A DNA stretch of 33,538 bases from Candidatus Campbelliibacteriota bacterium (GTDB lineage: Bacteria; Patescibacteriota; Minisyncoccia; Phycocordibacterales; CSBR16-193). Both the position numbers and the translations under genes were made by a program. The DNA lies in NCBI GenBank assembly GCA_007125155.1, contig SLDR01000029.1, positions 1 to 33,538 of the forward strand, written 5' to 3'. Below are positions 1 to 9,605 of this stretch, piece after piece; positions within the stretch are counted from its first letter, which is position 1; each line of letters starts with the position of its first letter. The notes under the pieces were generated by a model. The model searched no databases. It was not told the origin of the DNA and was given only the letters and a program-made list of their open reading frames with translations.

Positions 1-1
1 G

Positions 2-226
2 GCGGAAGAGGAAGTGGAAAAAAGACAAAAAGAACTTGAACGTCTAAATAAAGTTGGGAATGAAAGAAAAACTAAATACACTGAGAATACTAGAAGAAAT
101 ATAAGCGGAAGTAAAAGAGGACAGGAACGCAGGGCACTCCAGAAAGAACTTGCCAAAACCTCTCAAGATAAACAGACCGAAGCAATATTGGAAGCGATCA
201 AAAAACAACAAGAGGAGCAAAAGTAA
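2..226 (+). CDS. C-terminal fragment of a charged protein, 5' truncated by window edge; possibly the end of a T4SS-operon gene
   Basis: Frame open from base 2 (AEEEVEKRQKELERLNK...KKQQEEQK stop), just upstream of T4SS-like genes. Confidence 0.5.
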   Translation, partial: AEEEVEKRQKELERLNKVGNERKTKYTENTRRNISGSKRGQERRALQKELAKTSQDKQTEAILEAIKKQQEEQK

Positions 227-250
227 ATATTTTATTAAAGACCCGGTGAC

Positions 251-802
251 ATGAGCGAAAACAAACAAAAAACTACCCTGGAAAAAGTCGTGGCGCGACT
301 GCCGGATGATGTTCAAGAGTATCTTGTTTCGGGCCAATTTCAGAGTGAGATAAAGGAAATATCCGAACGATACGCATTGGATAAAGAACAGGAAAGGAGG
401 TTCGAGGAAGAGATACTTTTTACTTTGATGGGACTGGAAGACCTGGAGGATATATCTTCAAACCTGACCGATGTCATACCCGAGAACGAGAATCGGCGGC
501 TTATCGTTAACGATGCCGTCGTAGCCCTGGAGCCTTTCATTCAGAGTCTGGAAAAGATAAAGGCCGAGATATCTGATAACAACGAAGAGGAGTCGCTAAA
601 AAATGAGGTTCCGACGCCCCCGCCAAAACCCGCACCCTTGGTATACAAAGACGAAAATACCGTAAAAGACGAAAACTCGGATAGAACAAGAAAGAAAGGT
701 TTGCAAAAGGAGAGATCGAACATTCGGAAAGCGATAGAGACCTCAAACGACCGGCGCGAAACTTTGGGGGATTCGGACAAGGATGCCGATGAAAAGAAAT
801 AG
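251..802 (+). CDS. Hypothetical acidic/charged protein in T4SS-like operon
   Basis: 183-aa ORF, operonic position; no family recognised. Confidence 0.6.
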   Translation: MSENKQKTTLEKVVARLPDDVQEYLVSGQFQSEIKEISERYALDKEQERRFEEEILFTLMGLEDLEDISSNLTDVIPENENRRLIVNDAVVALEPFIQSLEKIKAEISDNNEEESLKNEVPTPPPKPAPLVYKDENTVKDENSDRTRKKGLQKERSNIRKAIETSNDRRETLGDSDKDADEKK

Positions 803-829
803 GTCCGGTTTTTTGAATGTTTCCGACCC

Positions 830-865
830 CCATATTAAGCGGACGCCGGTTCGGCATTAATATGG
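830..865 (+). other. Intergenic hairpin CCATATTAA...TTAATATGG with inner GCCG-GTT-CGGC
   Basis: Perfect 9-bp outer inverted repeat read directly. Confidence 0.6.
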
Positions 866-875
866 AGGTGTCATT

Positions 876-903
876 TTGAAATAAGAAAAAACAATATTAT
901 AAT
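876..903 (+). promoter_or_regulatory. Putative sigma70-type promoter upstream of PrgI-like gene
   Basis: TTGAAA - 16 nt - TATAAT, short leader to ATG at 921. Confidence 0.5.
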
Positions 904-920
904 GTTCCGATAAGATAAAT

Positions 921-1370
921 ATGAGATTTAAAGTTCCGCAGTTTATAGAGATAGAAGACAGAATATTCGGACCCCTTAGCTTCAAGCAGTTCATTTACGT
1001 TGTCGGCGGAGGGGGGATCATAGTTCTGTTGTTTTTTTATCTGCCTAATTTTCTGGCCGCAATATTGGGCATTCCGGTCGGGGTTTTTGCCGCCGCACTG
1101 GCTTTCTATAAGGTGAACAAGAGGCCTTTCATCATAACCGTTGAAGCGGCATTCAAACATTTCTTTAGAAACAAGATATATGTTTGGAAAAAAGACTCGG
1201 GTCAGGGATACTTCTCAGAGAGTACATTAGCCCCATCCGAAGGTCACGCGCCGTCATCCCTTAAGGACAAGACCTTTCTTTTGGGAATGGATAAGGGGAT
1301 CGATCCCACCAGCAAACAGGCACCCCTGAAAAGAAAAGAAAAAGAAGGTGATTCTCAGAAAAATGAATAA
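921..1370 (+). CDS. PrgI family / VirB3-like inner membrane protein
   Basis: MRFKVPQFIEIEDRIFGPLSFKQFIYVVGGGGIIVLLF: typical PrgI-like N-terminus with two TM segments, upstream of VirB4. Confidence 0.75.
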   Translation: MRFKVPQFIEIEDRIFGPLSFKQFIYVVGGGGIIVLLFFYLPNFLAAILGIPVGVFAAALAFYKVNKRPFIITVEAAFKHFFRNKIYVWKKDSGQGYFSESTLAPSEGHAPSSLKDKTFLLGMDKGIDPTSKQAPLKRKEKEGDSQKNE

Positions 1371-1407
1371 AAAATTCTTAAAGATCATTTCAAACCAATA
1401 AACTTTC

Positions 1408-2046
1408 ATGCCTTTAACAAAACACACCCCGACCCAATCATTCGTTCCGATAAAAGAGGTTCGCGATAACGTCGTGATCCTTGAGGACGGTTCTTTCAGA
1501 TCCATTCTTATGGTGTCGACCATAAACATCGCTCTGAAATCCGAAGACGAGCGAACGGCTATCTTGATGCAATTTCAAAGCTTTCTGAATACCATTGATT
1601 TTTCGATCCAGATATTCATGGAGTCGCGAGAGTTGGACATAAGGCCTTATCTTCAATTACTCGAAGAGCAATATAAAAAGCAAGAGAACGAACTTTTAAG
1701 GATCCAAATAACGGAGTACATAGATTTCATAAAAAAGTACACGGAAAGTGTCAACATCATGACCAAGGCCTTCTTCGTTGTGGTGCCCTATAGTCCTTCC
1801 ATAGTAAGCTCGAAAAGCAAGTCGGGATTCTCGGTTCTTTCCAAAAAATCGGAAGATGAAAAAGAAAAGGCCTCGGAGAAATCATTCGAAGAATATAGGA
1901 CCCAGCTCGGACAAAGGATAACCGTGGTGGACCAGGGTTTAAGACGTTGCGGTCTGAGAACCGCCACTCTTCAAGGAGAGGAGATCAAAGAGCTTTTCTA
2001 TAATCTTTTCAATCCCGGTGAAGAAAGGGTTGATCTAATAAATTAA
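1408..2046 (+). CDS. VirB4/TraC-like N-terminal domain protein (split VirB4)
   Basis: 212 aa; PTQSFVPIKEVRDNVVILEDGSFRSILMVSTINIALKS resembles TraC/VirB4 N-terminal domain; immediately upstream of the ATPase half. Confidence 0.65.
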   Translation: MPLTKHTPTQSFVPIKEVRDNVVILEDGSFRSILMVSTINIALKSEDERTAILMQFQSFLNTIDFSIQIFMESRELDIRPYLQLLEEQYKKQENELLRIQITEYIDFIKKYTESVNIMTKAFFVVVPYSPSIVSSKSKSGFSVLSKKSEDEKEKASEKSFEEYRTQLGQRITVVDQGLRRCGLRTATLQGEEIKELFYNLFNPGEERVDLIN

Positions 2047-2048
2047 AT

Positions 2049-3866
2049 ATGGGTATTATCGACATTTTCAAAAAACAACAAGACAAAAAGAACAAGATAG
2101 ATGAACTTGTTGGAAAGGAAGAGGGCGGTCTTATGATCAAAGACATAATCGCCCCCAGTGCTTTGAAGATAAACTCCCGTGAAATAAACCTGGGTACTAA
2201 AATAATGAGGACATTTTTTGTAATTTCTTACCCCCGTTTTTTGAACGAAGGGTGGTTCTCGCCCATAATCAACCTCGAGGGTGTATATGATGTCTCCCTC
2301 TTCATTCATCCGGTCGAAACTGAACACATACTAAGAAAGTTCCAAAAGAAGGTGGCCGAGATACAGAGTCAGATAAATGAACGTGAAGAAAAAGGTCAGG
2401 TCAGAAGCCCTCAACTTGAAACTGCTTACCACGACCTGGAAGATCTTCGAGACCGATTGCAACAGGCGCAGGAGAGGCTTTTCAGTGTCGGGTTGTATGT
2501 TTCCATCTATGGGAACAATGAAATAGAGTTGAACCGGGCCGAATCTGAGATAAGATCTATATTCGAATCAAGATTGGTGTACTTGAAACCCGCTCTGTTC
2601 CAGCAGGAAGAAGGACTGAGAAGCATATTCCCGGTTGGAACCGATCTGTTGGAGGTTCACTCAAAACTCAACTCCGAACCTCTTTCAAGCATCTTCCCAT
2701 TCGTATCTTTCGATCTGACTTCAGATAAGGGGATACTCTTCGGCGTAAACCGTCACAACTCCAGTTTGGTGATCTTTGATAGATTCTCATTGCCTAACTA
2801 TAATTCGGTCATATTTGCGACTTCCGGTGCCGGGAAATCGTACGCTGCAAAACTTGAAATATTAAGAAGCTTGATGTTTGAGACCAACATAATTGTCATA
2901 GACCCCGAAAAAGAATACGAATACATGGCAAAAGCGGTAGGAGGTAGATTTTTCGATATTTCTTTAACATCAGAACACACCATAAATCCATTTGAGCTTC
3001 CCAGGCCTTCGGAAGATGAGTCTTTCGCCGGCATATTAAGGTCTCACAGCATCCACCTTACCGGTCTATTCAGGATAATGCTTGGAGGCCTTACCTCCGA
3101 AGAGGACGCAATAATTGATAAGGCGATATCTGAGACTTACGCTCTTAGGGATATCACTCCCGATACCGATCCGACTTCTGACTTTCAGGAACCTCTGCTA
3201 TCGGATTTCGAGATGGTTCTGAAGGGTATCGAGGGTGGAGATCGACTGGCACAGAGGCTGAGCAAATATACGGAGGGCACCTGGTCGGGCTTCATAAACA
3301 AACCCAGTAATATAAATTTGGATTACAAGTTCGTGGTTTTCTCCTTGAGAGACATGGAGGATGAACTGAAATCCGTTGCTATGTACATAATTATGAACCA
3401 TATATGGAGCATGGTCAGAAAAGACATTAAAAAAAGACTCCTGGTTGTCGATGAGGCCTGGTGGATGATGAAATCTGAAGATACGGCGGCCTTTCTACTT
3501 AATCTGGCTAAACGCGGAAGAAAGTATTACCTGGGACTGTCAACGATAACCCAGGACGTGGGCGACTTTCTAAACTCACCCTATGGAGTGCCCATAATAA
3601 CCAACTCCTCGATCCAATTGCTTTTGAAACAATCCGCAACCACCATCGACAGACTGCAGAAAACATTCAACCTTACCGATGAAGAAAAATATCTGCTTAT
3701 TGAGTCCCAGGTCGGTGAAGGGGTCTTCTTCGCCGGTATAAAGCACGTAGCAGTCAGGATCATCGCATCCTATACCGAAGATCAGATAATTACCTCAGAT
3801 CCTTCACAGATCCTTGCCATAAAGCAAGAGAAAGGGAAGATAGGAGAAATGTCGGCTAACGATTAA
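2049..3866 (+). CDS. VirB4-family type IV secretion ATPase
   Basis: Walker A ATSGAGKSYAAK, Walker B-like RLLVVDEAWWMM, downstream ITQDVGDFL motif. Confidence 0.85.
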   Translation: MGIIDIFKKQQDKKNKIDELVGKEEGGLMIKDIIAPSALKINSREINLGTKIMRTFFVISYPRFLNEGWFSPIINLEGVYDVSLFIHPVETEHILRKFQKKVAEIQSQINEREEKGQVRSPQLETAYHDLEDLRDRLQQAQERLFSVGLYVSIYGNNEIELNRAESEIRSIFESRLVYLKPALFQQEEGLRSIFPVGTDLLEVHSKLNSEPLSSIFPFVSFDLTSDKGILFGVNRHNSSLVIFDRFSLPNYNSVIFATSGAGKSYAAKLEILRSLMFETNIIVIDPEKEYEYMAKAVGGRFFDISLTSEHTINPFELPRPSEDESFAGILRSHSIHLTGLFRIMLGGLTSEEDAIIDKAISETYALRDITPDTDPTSDFQEPLLSDFEMVLKGIEGGDRLAQRLSKYTEGTWSGFINKPSNINLDYKFVVFSLRDMEDELKSVAMYIIMNHIWSMVRKDIKKRLLVVDEAWWMMKSEDTAAFLLNLAKRGRKYYLGLSTITQDVGDFLNSPYGVPIITNSSIQLLLKQSATTIDRLQKTFNLTDEEKYLLIESQVGEGVFFAGIKHVAVRIIASYTEDQIITSDPSQILAIKQEKGKIGEMSAND

Positions 3867-3882
3867 TGAAATATTTGCAAAA

Positions 3883-4290
3883 ATGCCTGATGTTTCAGAA
3901 CTAAATAGACAGGTGGAAGCGGGCCGAAGCCCTGCAACATTCATTTTGGCGATGATGCTGGCCACCTTCAAGGATTTTATTGATGTTGTATTTGTGAGCC
4001 TGAAAGGTCTTCTCGGATTCACGGGTTTCGGGATAGCCATAGCGCTTCCTTTGGTCATAATAACTTGGGCAATAAGCTTATTTTTAGCGGTTTTCATATA
4101 TTTCATGTTGCGAAACCAAGGATGGCTAACAGGAATTAAAAGCCGAATATATTTTGGCCTGTTTGCCGTAATCATCGGTTCACTGCCGATCGTGAGCGCT
4201 CTGCCGATAACTTCGATATTCGTATACTGGAAGTGGCATTCCGTCAAAAAAAGAGCCGAGCTGGCGGAGAGAAGGTTAAATATGTTTTAA
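3883..4290 (+). CDS. Hypothetical membrane protein
   Basis: 135 aa with several hydrophobic segments; operonic position. Confidence 0.6.
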   Translation: MPDVSELNRQVEAGRSPATFILAMMLATFKDFIDVVFVSLKGLLGFTGFGIAIALPLVIITWAISLFLAVFIYFMLRNQGWLTGIKSRIYFGLFAVIIGSLPIVSALPITSIFVYWKWHSVKKRAELAERRLNMF

Positions 4291-4329
4291 AGGTGCCAAA
4301 ATGGCAAAAAATTAAAAATAAAGATTTTT

Positions 4330-5547
4330 GTGCAAACAAATCAATTTAGAGTTTTCAACACCTTCAAACCATTAAAAATCTTTATGAATGATATAATTAA
4401 GGCAATGTTGAAAAAGCTGTTCAATAAAGTAACCTTTGCTTTACTCGTGGTTTTTTGTCTGGGAGTAAGCTTAATTGCCACTCCACTTATCTCAAAAGCA
4501 TATATGGATGCCATCTTCGAACAGCTTGAGATCGTCGGACTTACTGATTTTCTTGATGAAGGTGAACTTATCGAAATGATGAAACAGGCCGATGAGTTTG
4601 ACAGATACTTAAGGGAGAATTTCAACTTGGAAGCGGTCAGAGGGGAGACAACCTACCTTATTTTCGAACCCGCAGACCCTTCGGCTGACGAAACAGTAAG
4701 AGCGGGAATAAAAAGCAACATCGACTATGACAGATCGGTGATAAGCTGGTACATTGACGGTGAGTTGCAAAAAAGTGCTTACGGACTAAGGTTTTTTGAT
4801 TTTTCAGTCGGAGATATTGGGGAATCATCCGTTGTCAGGGCAGAGATATTAACGGATTCGGGAATAAGGAAAAACATAACTGACAGGATAACTCCGATAG
4901 AGGTCGATATCCTGTGGCAAGCGAGCACACTTACACCGGCACCATACAAAGGAAAGAGTTTGACATCTCCTACAGATAAAGGAGTAATAGAGTTCATCGC
5001 ACTTCCGAAATTCACCGGACCGGAGACGGTAGAAGATCCGGATAACTACATTTTTTCCTGGAAGTTGAACAATACGGTGGTAAGGGGCGCATCCGGACGC
5101 GGAAGAGACACCTTCAGTGTGGACCTTTCCGATCTTTTAAGAAGAACCTATGTTTCGGTCGAGGTTACGGATATAAACACCGGTATTAAGACGTCCGAAA
5201 GGATATCGTTCCCTCGTTCAGGGTCTCCCGAGGTCTTGATATATGAAAAAAATAAATACGGCATAAACTACGGAAAAGCAATAGATCGAGTTGGAAGATA
5301 TACTCCCGAAGATCGTGATATACGAGTTGTCGCTAATCCTTTCCACTTTACGGGCCATAAGGACAAACCCCTGGAGATCGACTGGTCCATGAATGAACAA
5401 CCGGTCCCTCGTTTCGAGAATTCCATTGAAGCTCATTTCACCGTCGACAGGAATTTTACCGGTGAATCATTGGTATCGGTCAATATTAGAAGCCTTAAAA
5501 ACACCAGAGAAGGGGCCTCTTCGGAGGTGATCTTTTCGATCAGATGA
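4330..5547 (+). CDS. Hypothetical membrane-anchored extracellular protein (T4SS operon)
   Basis: 405 aa, N-terminal hydrophobic segment (VTFALLVVFCLGVSLIATPLI), beta-rich repeat-like remainder. Confidence 0.6.
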   Translation: MQTNQFRVFNTFKPLKIFMNDIIKAMLKKLFNKVTFALLVVFCLGVSLIATPLISKAYMDAIFEQLEIVGLTDFLDEGELIEMMKQADEFDRYLRENFNLEAVRGETTYLIFEPADPSADETVRAGIKSNIDYDRSVISWYIDGELQKSAYGLRFFDFSVGDIGESSVVRAEILTDSGIRKNITDRITPIEVDILWQASTLTPAPYKGKSLTSPTDKGVIEFIALPKFTGPETVEDPDNYIFSWKLNNTVVRGASGRGRDTFSVDLSDLLRRTYVSVEVTDINTGIKTSERISFPRSGSPEVLIYEKNKYGINYGKAIDRVGRYTPEDRDIRVVANPFHFTGHKDKPLEIDWSMNEQPVPRFENSIEAHFTVDRNFTGESLVSVNIRSLKNTREGASSEVIFSIR

Positions 5548-5559
5548 TAGCTTAATATC

Positions 5560-6060
5560 ATGTTATTTTTAAAAGAAAAGTTAAAGAAAGGGTCTCAGAG
5601 GTATTCCGATTCCGTCTCCGTTCCATTGCATTTATTTATTTTTATTTTGTTTTTTTCCTTTTTCTTCTTCGGCCCCGGTGTTGAAAAGATCTTCGCATCC
5701 GGAGAACCCCTTCAGGAGCTACCGGGAGTTCTAACACCTTCACAGGGAGCCGACTTCTTTACTTATATTTCCGGCATTGTGAATCTTCTCATAGCCATAG
5801 CGGCAATTTTATCTGTGATATTCATAGCGATCGGAGGAGTTAAATACGTTACTACCGATTCTATTAGCGGAAAAGAAAGCGGAAAAGAAACCATAACCAA
5901 TGCTCTTTTGGGTCTACTGTTAGCCCTTGCTTCGTGGTTGATACTTTATACGATAAATCCGCAACTTTTAGAGTTCAACCTTGATCCGCCTGCCGGTGCG
6001 GGAGATTTTAATTATTCAGACCCTCTAGCAGTTGATAAAAACAAGATTAAAAGTATATGA
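5560..6060 (+). CDS. VirB2/TrbC-like pilin family protein
   Basis: Two-TM pattern IVNLLIAIAAILSVIFIAIGGVKYVTTDSISGKESGKETITNALLGLLLALASWLILYTINPQLL. Confidence 0.65.
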   Translation: MLFLKEKLKKGSQRYSDSVSVPLHLFIFILFFSFFFFGPGVEKIFASGEPLQELPGVLTPSQGADFFTYISGIVNLLIAIAAILSVIFIAIGGVKYVTTDSISGKESGKETITNALLGLLLALASWLILYTINPQLLEFNLDPPAGAGDFNYSDPLAVDKNKIKSI

Positions 6061-7301
6061 ACAAAAAAGGAATAGTCGCCGTAATTATTGGAGTGATATT
6101 GGTCATAAGCGGATTAATTCTTGTTTTATATCTTTTCTTCTTTGCCGAAGACCCCGAAGAGGTTGTACAGGGTCTGCGTGACGCCCTTCCTTTCGGCGAC
6201 AGGAGTTCTTCGATACGAGACTCCGATTCAGTTGACGTTCCCGACGAACCTTCCCGTCCGGTTGATAAAGAGCGGGTTTTAAGAAGACTCTCCGAGCATC
6301 CCGTCGCCGAGGGAGGAGCTTACTCTTTCGTAAAGGACGGTGAAACATACGTTCGCTACATATCAAGAGGTGAAGGAAATCTTTACGAGCTCAAATTGAG
6401 CGAATACGAAGGTCACGATACTCTTCTTGGGAACAATGAGGGGCTTTTTTCAGGGGCTCACAAGGTTTCCTGGATTGATGAGAACAACGTGATCATATAT
6501 TCCCTTGAGAATGACGGTTATGTTGCAAACATCGCAACCGTAAGCTTCTCTGAAGACGGTGACGGTTTAGTATGGAGCGGTGGACAGCTTCCTGACGAAA
6601 CCTTAACTTATGCCATTTCACCCGAAGATAGAACCTTCTTTTACGCCATTCGTGAAGATTCGGGTATCAGAGGATTCACCGCTTCCTTCGGAAGCGTCGG
6701 AACAGTAACGGGTAGGCATGTTTTCTCGTCCCCATTCAGAGAATGGACGGCGGACTGGCCATCAAGAAACGTTGTGACATTGACAACAAAACCGTCAGGT
6801 CATGTTCCGGGCCATATGTATACCCTTGATCCGACAAGTGGATCGGTTTCGCATGTCCTGAGGGGAATATACGGCCTCACAACCAATACCAACAATGACG
6901 CTTCGTTTATCCTCTACAACGAAAGTGTCGGCAACGGCGTATCAATAAATTTCTACGACAATCAAGAAAAAGCACACAATAACATTAAGGATATCGTAAC
7001 GATGGCTGATAAATGTCTGTGGAAGGAAAAAGATATTCTGATCTGTGCAGTTCCCGCATCTATACCTTCGGCAACCTATCCCGACGCTTGGTACCAAGGT
7101 AAGGTGTCCTTCAACGATGACGGTTTTAAAAAGGTTAATATCAGTAATAACACCGTTAAAAAATACTTCACTCCCGGTGATCTGAGAACCGGGGTCGAGG
7201 AAATGGATGCCTACGAACTATTCTTTGATGACGAAAAAAAGAACCTGTTCTTTATAGACAAAAAAACCGGACACCTTTGGGTATATCATATACCCGAATA
7301 A
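6057..7301 (+). CDS. Membrane-anchored hypothetical protein, possibly beta-propeller-like
   Basis: N-terminal TM (GIVAVIIGVILVISGLILVLYLFFF) then repeats such as SWIDENNVIIYSL, ISPEDRTFFYAI. Confidence 0.55.
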   Translation: MNKKGIVAVIIGVILVISGLILVLYLFFFAEDPEEVVQGLRDALPFGDRSSSIRDSDSVDVPDEPSRPVDKERVLRRLSEHPVAEGGAYSFVKDGETYVRYISRGEGNLYELKLSEYEGHDTLLGNNEGLFSGAHKVSWIDENNVIIYSLENDGYVANIATVSFSEDGDGLVWSGGQLPDETLTYAISPEDRTFFYAIREDSGIRGFTASFGSVGTVTGRHVFSSPFREWTADWPSRNVVTLTTKPSGHVPGHMYTLDPTSGSVSHVLRGIYGLTTNTNNDASFILYNESVGNGVSINFYDNQEKAHNNIKDIVTMADKCLWKEKDILICAVPASIPSATYPDAWYQGKVSFNDDGFKKVNISNNTVKKYFTPGDLRTGVEEMDAYELFFDDEKKNLFFIDKKTGHLWVYHIPE

Positions 7302-7357
7302 GGATCACCTGATCAGGGGGCAACTGAAGCTTCTCATTTGAATACCATTAAATAAAA

Positions 7358-7383
7358 ATAAAAAGTTTTTTAAAACTTTTTAT
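7358..7383. terminator. Bidirectional terminator between convergent T4SS-like and jag operons
   Basis: ATAAAAAGTTTT-TT-AAAACTTTTTAT perfect inverted repeat between convergent genes. Confidence 0.5.
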
Positions 7384-7419
7384 CGAATTTAAAAACCTTT
7401 TATGAGGCTATTTTTAGTG

Positions 7420-7908
7420 TCAGTCTCCGAGTCCGTTTTCCACTTCTTTTTTAATGCTTACAACTATCCTTCTTTCACTTCCGACACCCTTGGACCGAGT
7501 CGCTATATCTGAACCTTCACCGAAAAGTGAGTGAACGAATCTTCTTTCAAAAGGATTCATGGGTTCCAGCTCCATATCAACCTGATAAGATCTGACCCTC
7601 TCCGCGACCATTATGGCTTTTTTTCTTATCATATCAAGGTTCTCTTTGTAATAATCATTAACATCAACGAATAACTGGACCTCATTGCCGTGCTTTCTTT
7701 TGGCTATGAGGTTAAGAATTCTGGACAAAGACATTAAATTGGCGCCGGAACGACCTATTAGGATCTTCGAGTCTTTTTTGGTATATATGGCAATCGTCGT
7801 TCTGCCTTCCTCTTCTTCAACATTAATACTCTCATAAGATATACCCATTGCATCAAGTATATCTCTTGCAATGTCTTTTGTTTTTTTACTTTCTTGATCT
7901 TCTTCCAT
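7420..7908 (-). CDS. jag: Jag / KhpB-like KH-R3H RNA-binding protein
   Basis: KH segment (ILIGRSGANLMSLSRILNLIAKRK) and R3H segment (MNPFERRFVHSLF); next to yidC, rnpA, rpmH. Confidence 0.85.
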   Translation of the reverse strand: MEEDQESKKTKDIARDILDAMGISYESINVEEEEGRTTIAIYTKKDSKILIGRSGANLMSLSRILNLIAKRKHGNEVQLFVDVNDYYKENLDMIRKKAIMVAERVRSYQVDMELEPMNPFERRFVHSLFGEGSDIATRSKGVGSERRIVVSIKKEVENGLGD

Positions 7909-8788
7909 ACTTTTTTTTCCTTTTACCTCTATATGGTCTCTGTCTGTCCTTGTTTTCGTCTTCTTTGGCTTTTTCCTCTTTATCCTCTTCCTTCTCTTCC
8001 TTCTCTTCCTTCTCTTCCGACCCCTCGGATCCTTCTTTTTTCTCCGAGTTTCTTCTTTCCATTTCCTCCTTGAATTTTAACTTATGTTTCCTTAAAAACA
8101 ACTCCTGGGATATGGTAAAAACGTTACTTGTTAGAAGATAAAGGGCCACGATGGCGGAAAGAAAATAAGCGATACCACCAATAATGAAAGGGAAGAAATA
8201 CCGCATCTGAATATTCATATTCCTTGCCAGATCATCTTTGAAGGATGAATCTTTCTTTCTTTCCTGTATTGGAGGCATCGATAGGCGAAGTTGAATAAAA
8301 CTGGTTATACCCGCCAAGACCGCAAGGATCAAACTCCTTTCCGAGATATCCATGATTCCCAAAAAAACCATACTTATCTCATCAGGTTTTGGAACGAAAT
8401 CATAAAGAAGGTCCATGCGTATCTCAGGAAGATTTGCATGCAAAAATATCAGATATAAAGATATGATTATCGGCATCTGCACCAGAAGAAGGAGAATGGT
8501 TGAAAACGGATTTATACCTTTATCTTTATAAAACTTAAGCATCTTTTCTGCTTGTTTCTGTTTGTCATCCTTGTATTTCTCTCTGAGATCCTTAAGATCC
8601 TGATGATAAAGTTGTAGTTTTTGTTGAGTGAATATAGCCTTTTTAGACAAAGGGAAAATTATAAATCTGACCAGAACGGTGAGGGTAACTACGGCTATCC
8701 CGGCATCTATAAAAGGAGAGAGGCTGGTGATGAAAACAAGAAGATTATATAAAGGTTCGTAAATTATCGTTTTTAGAAAAGATATCAT
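7886..8788 (-). CDS. yidC: YidC/Oxa1 membrane protein insertase
   Basis: YNLLVFITSLSPFIDAGIAVVTLTVLVRFIIFPLSKKA...ILLLLVQMPIIISLYLIF; canonical position. Confidence 0.9.
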   Translation of the reverse strand: MISFLKTIIYEPLYNLLVFITSLSPFIDAGIAVVTLTVLVRFIIFPLSKKAIFTQQKLQLYHQDLKDLREKYKDDKQKQAEKMLKFYKDKGINPFSTILLLLVQMPIIISLYLIFLHANLPEIRMDLLYDFVPKPDEISMVFLGIMDISERSLILAVLAGITSFIQLRLSMPPIQERKKDSSFKDDLARNMNIQMRYFFPFIIGGIAYFLSAIVALYLLTSNVFTISQELFLRKHKLKFKEEMERRNSEKKEGSEGSEEKEEKEEKEEDKEEKAKEDENKDRQRPYRGKRKKKYGRRSRK

Positions 8789-8896
8789 ATTTGGTAATTA
8801 ATTTTCCGTATTTATACTGTATTTGTCCGGATAGACATACATAATAGACCAGATTAACACATATAATTAAATGATTGAAGCTATTTAGATGACCTC

Positions 8897-9217
8897 CTAT
8901 ATCAATAACCTTTTAAACTCACTTTCTACATCACTAATGTCGGTATCAGCGGTTTTATTATTCACAATGATCACATACATTCCGGGTTTAATATCTTTAT
9001 AAACCGAAGATAAAGCTGAAAAAACCCTTCTCTTTAAAGAGTTTCTTTCGATCACTTTTTTTGTTACCGTTTTAGGGACAACGACGGCGAATTTAGAATG
9101 TTCAAATCCATTTAAAATCGCCAGTATTTTAAAAATATCAGAGGAGAATACTTTGGTGGGAGAAACAAAAACTTTCTTTACTTCAGGTGTTCGAAGTTTA
9201 TTTTTAACGGGGATCAT
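8897..9217 (-). CDS. rnpA: Ribonuclease P protein component
   Basis: FAVVVPKTVTKKVIERNSLKRRV motif; next to rpmH. Confidence 0.85.
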   Translation of the reverse strand: MIPVKNKLRTPEVKKVFVSPTKVFSSDIFKILAILNGFEHSKFAVVVPKTVTKKVIERNSLKRRVFSALSSVYKDIKPGMYVIIVNNKTADTDISDVESEFKRLLI

Positions 9218-9224
9218 GAAGTGA

Positions 9225-9365
9225 TTAACTCGAAACCGAGATTTTCTTCCTTCCTTTACGACGTCTTTGTTTTATGACCTTACAGCCGGAGGCTGTTCTT
9301 TGTCGTGATAAGAATCCGTGTTTTCTCTTCCTTTTTAGTTTTTTCGGTTTGTATGTAAATGACAT
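9225..9365 (-). CDS. rpmH: 50S ribosomal protein L34
   Basis: Reverse-strand translation [46 protein letters not shown]; absent from ORF track because short. Confidence 0.9.
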   Translation of the reverse strand: MSFTYKPKKLKRKRKHGFLSRQRTASGCKVIKQRRRKGRKKISVSS

Positions 9366-9508
9366 AGTTTTTAAATAGTACCACTTTTAAACAAAAAATC
9401 AAATTTATTTTTTTTATTTTAGATTATTCCTAATATTATTTTAAAGCGAATATTTTACAAAATTTGCCTTTCTTCTAAAAAAATCTTAAAATGACACTTC
9501 AGAAGGGG

Positions 9509-9517
9509 TTGTCCACA
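9509..9517 (+). promoter_or_regulatory. DnaA-box-like site TTGTCCACA upstream of dnaA
   Basis: One mismatch to TTATCCACA. Confidence 0.5.
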
Positions 9518-9605
9518 TATTATAAACAGGAGGTTAACATTCGAAATACTGGTATTGGGGGGTTTTAAAATGCTATGCTCTCAATATATTATAAAAATCT
9601 CATCA

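Noticed and set aside
2049-3866. VirB4 frameshift pseudogene (two adjacent ORFs 1408-2046 and 2049-3866)
   Set aside because: The first ORF ends with a proper stop, the second has its own start with plausible N-terminus, and both look intact; treated as a split gene.
7848-8141. Plus-strand Ser/Phe/Leu-rich ORF over yidC end
   Set aside because: Antisense of the Lys/Glu-rich low-complexity YidC C-terminus.
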